Positions 32,999-40,900 of a DNA stretch of 64,000 bases are shown piece after piece. Origin of the DNA: JAXMBN01 sp046349875 (GTDB taxonomy: Bacteria; Planctomycetota; Planctomycetia; Pirellulales; Pirellulaceae); NCBI GenBank assembly GCA_046349875.1, contig JAXMBN010000003.1:62001-126000 (forward strand), given 5' to 3'. The translations under genes and the position numbers were made by a program. Position 1 is the first letter of the stretch, and every line of letters starts with the position of its first letter. Below the pieces are notes generated by a model. That model saw only the letters and a program-made list of their open reading frames with translations. It made no database searches and was not told the origin of the DNA.

Positions 32999-33603
32999 CT
33001 AAGCACGAGCACTTTCTAGCTGAAGCACTTTTCGCGCCGCATCAATCAGCTTGATCCGAGAATCCATGGCAAACTTGCGAAGCTGCGCATAAGCTGATTC
33101 CTCATTGACATCCTTCCGCGCATGATGACACCTTTGGCTCTCTCGATGGTTTTTCTCGCCTCGAACTGCTCTTTCAGGGTGACAATTTCGTCCTTGAGGT
33201 TTTGAAACTCTTCGAATCGTTTCAGAACGAGATGGATGGTTGGGCGAAGTTCGGCCACTGATACAGGTTCCACCAGATAAGCCATAACGTGATCTTCAAG
33301 AGCTTTTTCGACTTCTCTGAGTGAGTTTTGATGCGCTGCGATGATGGCTGGAACGGGACGATGTTTTGCAATTTCAAGCAAGCAGTGCACTCCATCATGC
33401 ATTCCCAGTTTGAGACCGCACAGAATTAGATCGACCTCTTCATCAGCGATGACTCGATCAATGAGCTCGCCGCCTTGTGTTCCCTCGTATGCAACTTGGT
33501 GGTTTAGCGACCGAATCGCGGAACATAAGGTGGATCGTGTTCGATCATTCTCATGCCATATGGCTACCTTGCGGCTATCGTAAGATTTGAATTCAGCGTC
33601 CAT
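32999..33603 (-). pseudogene. receiver-ANTAR regulator with degenerate receiver and one frameshift
   Basis: The N-terminal ~120 residues are receiver-like, but the phosphoacceptor position reads LILCGLKLG with no Asp, so phosphorylation is unlikely. A coiled coil (NLKDEIVTLKEQFEARK) leads to an ANTAR RNA-binding domain: ERAKGVIMR, then after a one-base shift KDVNEESAYAQLRKFAMDSR and KLIDAARKVL, ending at 32999. The shift falls at 33116-33117, where GGG reduced to GG on the minus strand would explain it. As written the frame ends at 33046 in unrelated residues. ANTAR proteins act by transcription antitermination. ATG 33603 has AGGAG upstream and a sigma-54 promoter at 33651. Confidence 0.82.
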
Positions 33604-33650
33604 GTTGGCTCCTTTCTCTTTCAATCACGTATGCGTTGGCGAAGGCAAAC

Positions 33651-33667
33651 GCAAAAACTGTGCCAAC
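33651..33667 (-). promoter_or_regulatory. sigma-54 promoter of the ANTAR regulator gene
   Basis: The minus strand reads TTGGCAC-AGTTT-TTGC, exact match, 47 bp before ATG 33603. Confidence 0.85.
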
Positions 33668-33901
33668 TCGTAAGAGCTGTCTACCAATCACTTTAGAGGA
33701 CTCGGAACACCATCCGGGAAAAGAATCACGAGAGTGTGGGAGAAGCAATCGCGAGGAACTTGAGAAGACTTTTCGCGATGCGAAAGACAGGCATGCGCGA
33801 TCACCAAGCAACCTGGTTTTCTATCTATCAACGAAGATTTCCTTCAGTCTTAGAGCGGATTCTAGATTGAAGGATGAGCGAATAGGAATTAGATGAGGAG
33901 T

Positions 33902-34303
33902 TCAGTGTACCGAAGGGGGGTGATCTTGCGGAGGCAGCGTTTTCGAGCCTAGCGCATGGGAAAGTGTCTCCATGAACTGTCCCACATCAATGGGCTTGGG
34001 AAGAAAGTGCGTACACCCCGCACCCAGTGCTCGCGCTTTATCTCCTTCTAGCTTGTAAGCGGAGTATGCCAGTATAGGAAGTTGCATCCCGAGCTCCTGA
34101 CGAATAAAGACTGCGGTGGACCAACCATCGAGTTCTGGCATGTTCATGTCAAGGATGATTGCATTCACGGAATGTTCACGCAGAAGTTTTAGTCCTTCTT
34201 GACCATTTGTCGCTAATAAGACGGCGTGGCCTGCATTGCGAAGACAGTTCTCCAGCATGGTCCGAACGAGGCGGTCATCATCCACCACAAGAATCATTGA
34301 CAT
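33902..34303 (-). CDS. single-domain response regulator
   Basis: The 133-residue receiver has VVDDDR at the acidic site, phosphoacceptor in IILDMNMPELDGW, switch Ser in LAYSAYK and Lys in LPKPID; a short Pro/His tail follows. There is no output domain. It resembles the 4090 product in its N-M-P-x-x-D-G-W stretch, so the two may be paralogs. ATG 34303 has AGGAG five bases upstream. No sigma-54 box was found in front. Confidence 0.87.
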   Translation of the reverse strand: MSMILVVDDDRLVRTMLENCLRNAGHAVLLATNGQEGLKLLREHSVNAIILDMNMPELDGWSTAVFIRQELGMQLPILAYSAYKLEGDKARALGAGCTHFLPKPIDVGQFMETLSHALGSKTLPPQDHPPSVH

Positions 34304-34651
34304 AGCAACTCCTGATTTTGCAGTCACGTTTCCTCGTATCTCATTGGGGACGAATTACGTTGCCGAGTTCACGCTTCTGCTCAATGTTTGGAGGAGCAAA
34401 AATGAGACCAATCCTCTGAATGGTGGAATTCCCTTAGTCGTGTCATCATTCCACATCTAAGCGGCTTCTTTTTGAACAGAATGCTCGCTATTCAGTCATC
34501 GCATCCTCCGCTTTCGTTATTCGCAACACGTTGGAAGGGTGTGAGAAACCTTGCCGTCGATTGGCACCCTATTTGCGTCTAAGGGTTGTCGACAGATGAG
34601 TTTCAATGCGCAGTGTGCCGCATGTTTCATTCACTAGGTGAGGAAGTCGAT
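34304..34651. other. intergenic region before the glucan synthase unit
   Basis: Divergent spacer between the receiver gene and the 34652 gene. It contains the sigma-54 promoter at 34561. No other feature was recognised; an open frame starting near 34586 overlaps the presumed transcription start. Confidence 0.4.
34561..34577 (+). promoter_or_regulatory. sigma-54 promoter of the small gene and ndvB-like gene
   Basis: TGGCAC-CCTAT-TTGC, exact match, 75 bp before ATG 34652. No terminator is visible between 34861 and the ndvB-like start at 34911. Confidence 0.83.
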
Positions 34652-34861
34652 ATGCCACAACTATCGGAATTGCGTTCCACCATGCAACGCTCCAGTGAGC
34701 CCATAAAGAACCACATGGCTGCCGAGGATTGGGGTGCTGAAGACTGGGTAGCCGATTCTCGGTTCTCGGCATCACGAGCGGAAATGGTGGAGCAGAAGTT
34801 AGCAGCGCTACAAAGTCGAACTCGATTGATCTTCGAACGACGAACGGGCGAGTCGTCCTGA
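34652..34861 (+). CDS. small acidic protein of unknown function
   Basis: The 69-residue polar protein (MPQLSELRSTMQRSSEPIKN; AAEDWGAEDWVADSR; a basic helical end) has no membrane segment. ATG 34652 is chosen for its upstream GAGGAA; the frame is open further upstream to a TTG at 34586. No family was recognised. It is the first gene behind the sigma-54 promoter and is followed after 49 bp by the glucan synthase gene, so a role linked to that enzyme is possible but unproven. Confidence 0.55.
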   Translation: MPQLSELRSTMQRSSEPIKNHMAAEDWGAEDWVADSRFSASRAEMVEQKLAALQSRTRLIFERRTGESS

Positions 34862-34910
34862 AGTGCTATGGTGTACCACTTAGCATTGGACTCGGTGAAA
34901 GGCAAGCAAC

Positions 34911-37900
34911 ATGGAGAGTGGATCGGATTCGTCTGTCATCGATGCTGTTGAATCCAGTGGCTCCGTTGGTTCGCATCAAATGCGAGCGCGGGCCATCGAC
35001 TTAGGAAGGAAATTACGGCAAGTCGATGAGCCTAAATCCAAAAACAAGAGAAACATTTTTCCTGCGATCGAGTACCCTCTAGAGCAGATTGTTTCAGAAA
35101 TTGTCGAAGGGCATCACGCAGCCGTTCAGTGGGCGAAACATGGGGAAGATGTATCTCCAATCGTCGACTGGATGCTCGACAATTACTACATTTTGTCGGA
35201 GCGGATCGATGAAATTCGAGTCGATCTTCCCCCGGGGTTCTTGAAGGAGCTTCCCCGGGTTCGCGGCGTTCCACGGATGCAGGTGCTTGCGTCCGAACTG
35301 TTGCTTCTTTCGGATTGTTCGCTCGACGAAGCATTGATTGTCGAGTTTGTCCGCGCATTTCAAGAGACGTGCGATGTACGCATCGGCGAATTGTGGGCAC
35401 TATCGACCTGGCTAAAGCTTTGTTTGTTGGAGCGGCTTGGCTCGATTGCGAATGCGCTGGTTGAAGATCACGCCGCATTGCTTCGGGCAAGTGAATTTCT
35501 CTCCAAAGTTGCTTCACAACCTTATGCAACCTATAGCCTTTTGCCTCTCTTGGATAGTGGAGCTGCGATCCTCCGCGCACATCGCAAGCTTCTGCTTGAG
35601 CATGAGCCGCAAGACTCAATCGTCATGTCGGTTGAGGATCATGCCGAATCGACAGGGCGCACGATCAGCGAACTGCAGAAGCTCGAACAGCGTCGTTTGG
35701 CCACAATGCAGGTCACAATAGGCAATATCATCACTAGCCTGCGTCTGCTTTCGTCCATGGATTGGGCGGATGTGTTCGAGAGTGTGAGCGATGTCGAGAC
35801 GCTGTTAAGGCAAGATTCGGTCTACCCAAGAATGGACTTCGCTTCCCGAAATATCTATCGCAGCGCGATTGAAGAACTCGCAAAAGGGAGCGACTGTACA
35901 GAGCAAGAAATAGCTCGGCTTGCCATCGAACTTGCGCGAAATGAATCCTCAACAACTCTGCGGAGTCATGTAGGTTACTGGTTGATTGATGCAGGGCGTG
36001 GCGAGCTAGAATCTCGCATCGAATTTAGGCCAAAACTCTCTCAGAGGCTGATTCATCTAGGATTACGTCATCCCTACGCGACCTATTTTGGAGGATGGAT
36101 TGCCCTTGGTGTGGCTCTTTTGGTTAGCAGCACTTACTTGGTTGCTCGCGGTGGATGGGATATCTGGATCATATGGCTATGGATTGTCACCAGCACGATT
36201 CCGATCAGCGAGGTGTCCATCGCCATCTGGAATGCAATCCTGACTCGATGGTTGCCTGTCTGCCAACTCCCCAAACTCGACTTTACCGATGGCGTTGATA
36301 AATCGAATCCAACCTGGATCGTTGTGCCGTCCATGTTGACATCTTCCAAGGAAATACAGCATCTGCTGGCGCAGCTTGAGAATCACTATCTTGCCAATCG
36401 AGATCATCAGTTTCGCTTCGCACTTTTAACGGATTTCCCTGACGCAAAGGTGGAACATGGCGATGGAGATGCAGAGCTTGTTCAAATGGCAATTCAGGGA
36501 ATTCGAAAGCTCAATGAACGATATTCCGTGCGTGATGGATCGTCTGCTTTCTATTTATTTCATCGCTATCGTCGGTGGAACGCGTCGGAAGGAAGGTGGA
36601 TGGGATGGGAACGGAAACGAGGAAAATTGCTCGAATTCACCAAGTGGGTTCAGACCGGTGCTACGAATTCTAAAGTTATGGTGGAAGGTGATCTCTCAGG
36701 GCTTGAGCCGTATCGGCATCCAGAAAACACTCCGTGGATCATCACGTTGGATAGCGATACCCTGTTGCCTCGCGACGCAGCTCAACGCCTCGTCGGTGTT
36801 GCAAGCCATCCATTGAATCGAGTGGAGCTCGATGAATGGACGCATCAGGTTGTTCGCGGCTATACGATCTTTCAACCGAGAGTCAGTTTGCATACGGGCG
36901 AGCAAAAGCGAACGCGATATTTGGAACTCCATACGGCGCACTCGGGACTTGATCCATACGTTTCCGCGGCCTCCGACGTTTATCAAGACCTATTTCGCGA
37001 AGGGAGTTTTACGGGAAAAGGGATTTTCGATCTGCGTCGATTCGAAATGTTGCTCGACGGGGTATTTCCAGAGAATCGCATCCTCTCCCACGACTTGATC
37101 GAAGGTTGTCATGTAAGAGTGGGGCTAGCAAGTGATATCGAAGTCTATGATGGTTATCCAGGTCGTTATGACGCTGACATGCGACGCCATCATCGATGGA
37201 CGCGCGGTGATTGGCAGATTGCTTCATGGTTGTTTCCGAAAGTACCGACCGAAACAGGATGGGCGAGCAACCGTCTTTCGGCTCTTTCCAAGTGGAAAAT
37301 TGTCGACAACTTACGAAGAAGCCTTGTAGCGCCGGCCGCCCTATTCGTTTTGTTCTTAGGTTTTTGGCTTGGGGGTGAGGCAAGCATCGCGGGAGCGATG
37401 ACGGGAATTCTTTTATGCTTTGTACCCTTTCTCATCCAAGTTGCCGTGGGTTGGACGAGGGGGCCAAGGCCTGTGAGCTGGATGCAACGTTTACGCAAGC
37501 ACGCCATCGATTCGATCAGATCCTTCGAGCTTTGCTTCTACCAATTGGCATTCCTGCCGCATCGCAGTGTGTTGATGATCGACGCGATCCTCCGCACCCT
37601 TTATCGAATCGTGATTTCCCAAAAGCGTCTTTTGGAATGGGAAACGGCGGCGGCTGTGGAAGAACGAGTCAAGCGTGAAAAAGGAGCAATCCTCAAGCAG
37701 CTTGTTGGGTGCAGCCTTGCTGGACTTGGGATGTGTTTCCTATTTGAGGACGCGATCGCATGGGTTGTGGGTGCCATTTGGTTGGTAGCGCCCTTCGTGG
37801 GGCATGCGATCTCCATGCCCGTTACGAATCAAGCAAAACCGATGCAGGAGGATCAGGAACTTTATCTCTTGCAATTGGCCAATGCCACCTGGGGGTACTT

Positions 37901-40900
37901 CGAGTCGTTCGTGGATGAACGGAATCACTGGTTGCCTCCCGATAACGTCCAAGAGTACCCACTGCTCAAGATTGCTCATCGCATTTCACCGACCAACGAA
38001 GGAATGTTTCTGGTTTCTACATTGGTAGCCCGAGAGCTTGGTTTTATCGGAATGGATTCAATGATTCAGCTCTTGCAGAAGAATCTAGATTCTTGGCTGA
38101 GCCTCCCGATGTTCCAAGGGCATCACTACAACTGGTATGAAACAAGAACGCTGGAGCCTTTGGCACCTCGTTACGTTTCGACCGTCGACAGCGGAAATCT
38201 CCTGGCAAGTTATCTTACGGTTTCTGCAGGGCTGGTGGAGCAGCTCGATAGACCACTTTTTGGTCCTCAGGTTGTGCAGTCAGTGAAGGCTTCCCTTCAA
38301 TGGCTCATACGACGCATGCGTCGTATCAAAGTAGATGCAAAGAGTGTTTCGAAGGATGTCAGCGCGCTGGTCGAAGAGTATGTCGAGTATCTCGAAACGG
38401 CTCAGTGGATGATGGATTCCTTTGCGAAAGGAGATTCGGCTTGGAAACACTTTGTCGAACGAATGGATGTGTTGGCAGCACGATTGCGACAGATGGAATG
38501 GCATTTGAAAGATGTGTCGTCTCCGTCGCTCGTTTTGGAAGTCGGTCAATGGGCTCGCCTATTAGCAGAGCGTCTAGAAAATCAAAGTCGTGAAGCAAAG
38601 TCCTTGGTGCCATGGATGTTCAGCGAAAAGTATCAAGCACTTCTAGCGATTTCAGCCGCTGAATCCAAAGATGTAACTCCCATAACTCGATCGATGCGGA
38701 ATGGCTGTACGCTCAACGAGATTTTCCGCTTCCCGAAATTGCTGGAAGGGGCGAACGTCAAGAACACGCCTGAGTATCGCGCAGTTGCGGGCAGCGCACG
38801 AGAAGCTGCGGCGATCGCCCAGGATATGATTGAACGTGTATATCTTGTAAAGAAGCGATGTGAAGACGCTGCAGAAGCCATGTCATTCGGCTTTCTACTA
38901 AACGATCGTCGAAATCTCTTTTCGATTGGTTACAACATCGATTTGGGAAAATTGGACAAGAACTGCTATGACCTTTTGTGCAGCGAATGTCGGCTTGCGT
39001 CCTATCTCGCCATCGCGCGCGGAGATGTCGATGCTGAACATTGGTTTCGTTTAGGTAGGCAGGCAACATTGATTCAAGGTGCGCCCACTTTGCTGTCCTG
39101 GGGTGGGACGATGTTTGAATACCTCATGCCGAATCTCTTCTTAAGAAGCTTGCCAGGGTCGCTGCTCGAGTCCACTTGTCGCTCGGCCGTCGCTAGGCAG
39201 ATGGAGTACGGAGCCGAACTGGGAATTCCATGGGGAGTAAGTGAATCTGCCTATGCATCGATCGCAGCAAACTCAGACTATCAGTATCGCTCATTTGGTG
39301 TGCCCAGCTTAGGGTTGAAACGCGGGCTCGCGAAGGATCAAGTGGTTTCTCCCTATTCGACATTCCTTGCATTGACTTTGGCAAACGAGAAGGCCATCGC
39401 CAACTTGGCTCGTATGGAAGAATTAGGGATGGGGACTTGGGGCTTCTACGACGCGATCGATTTTACGCGTTCGCGCCTTCGCAAAGGTGAACAATATCGT
39501 ACCGTGCGGAATTACATGGCTCATCATCACGGCATGAGTCTGTTGTCGCTATGCAATGCGCTTCGGGACAACGTGATATCGAAGTGGTTTCATTCCATTC
39601 CGATGGTTCGAGCCAATCAATTGCTACTGGAAGAAAAATCTCTTGAGTTCGCCACATCGAAATTGCCAGAGCCTGCGGAGGACGATCCTGCCGCAAATCG
39701 GGCGAAGGAACGAGTGGTTCTAAGCCGCATCGTTCGAGGGTTGGAACATAACTCGCCCAAAGTTCATCTACTTACCAATGGCCGATTTACCTCCTACTTC
39801 AATCATGTTGGTGGAGGTTTTTGTCTTGCTGAAGGGATACAACTCAATCGCTGGCGCGCAGACCTGTCAACAGAATCTTTTGGATCGTTCGTCTATCTTC
39901 GCGATCCAAAAACGGAAGAGGTGTGGTCCCCAACGCTTTTGCCGACAAAATGTGTGCCAGATCAGTATGAGGTTGTTTACTCGGCTGATAAGGCCGAGGT
40001 CCATCGAAAACAAGGAACGATCGAGACACACTTGGAGATCGTTGTCTCGCCTGAGCATGCGGCCGAAGTTCGGCAATTGCGCATCACCAACACCGGCACT
40101 CACATGAGGACTCTCGAGGTTTCAACTTACCAAGAAGTGACGTTAACACCCAGAAAAGTTGATGCTGCTCATCCTGCCTTTCAAAAACTCTTTCTGGAAA
40201 CCGAATATGTTGAAGAGGATGCGACGTTGATTGCTCGCAGACGTCCAAGAGACAAGACACTCAAGCCACTGTTTGCACTTCACACACTTGCCGTGCCGGC
40301 TCATGTGGCATCGAGCGTGCAGTGGGAGACAAGCCGCGAAGAATTTTTGGGGCGATTGGGCGATATCGAAGATCCACAGGGATTGTATGAACCAGAATGG
40401 AGCCGAAAAACGGGGGCGGTACTGGATACGATTTTTGCACTTCGATGCACAGTCGAAATTCCCTCGGGGGAAAGCGTCGTAATCGGTATGACAACGGCAA
40501 TGGCCGAAAGTGAAGAGGAAGCCAAGCAACTAGGCGATCTGTACCATGATCTTCGAGGCGTTCAGCGGGCGCTGGAGTTGGCTTGGGCCTTTGCCCAGGT
40601 CGAGACACATCAAGATTCGTTTGAGCCTCGCAAGGTTCATCTGTTCAATCAGTTGGCAGGGCATTTGATGTACCCTGCTTTCTTAGAGAATTCTTCGCAT
40701 GCGTCAATGAAGAATCGGTGGAGCCAAAGCATGCTGTGGCGTTTTGGCATCTCTGGCGATTTTCCCATCGTTCTATGCCATATCCAGAATGCGTCCGGTA
40801 TGGAGGTTTTTCGAGACTTGCTGGATTCACAGGAGTATTTGATGAAACGCGGTCTGACCTGGGACCTCGTGATGCTCAACGAGTTTCCAGGATCGTACTT

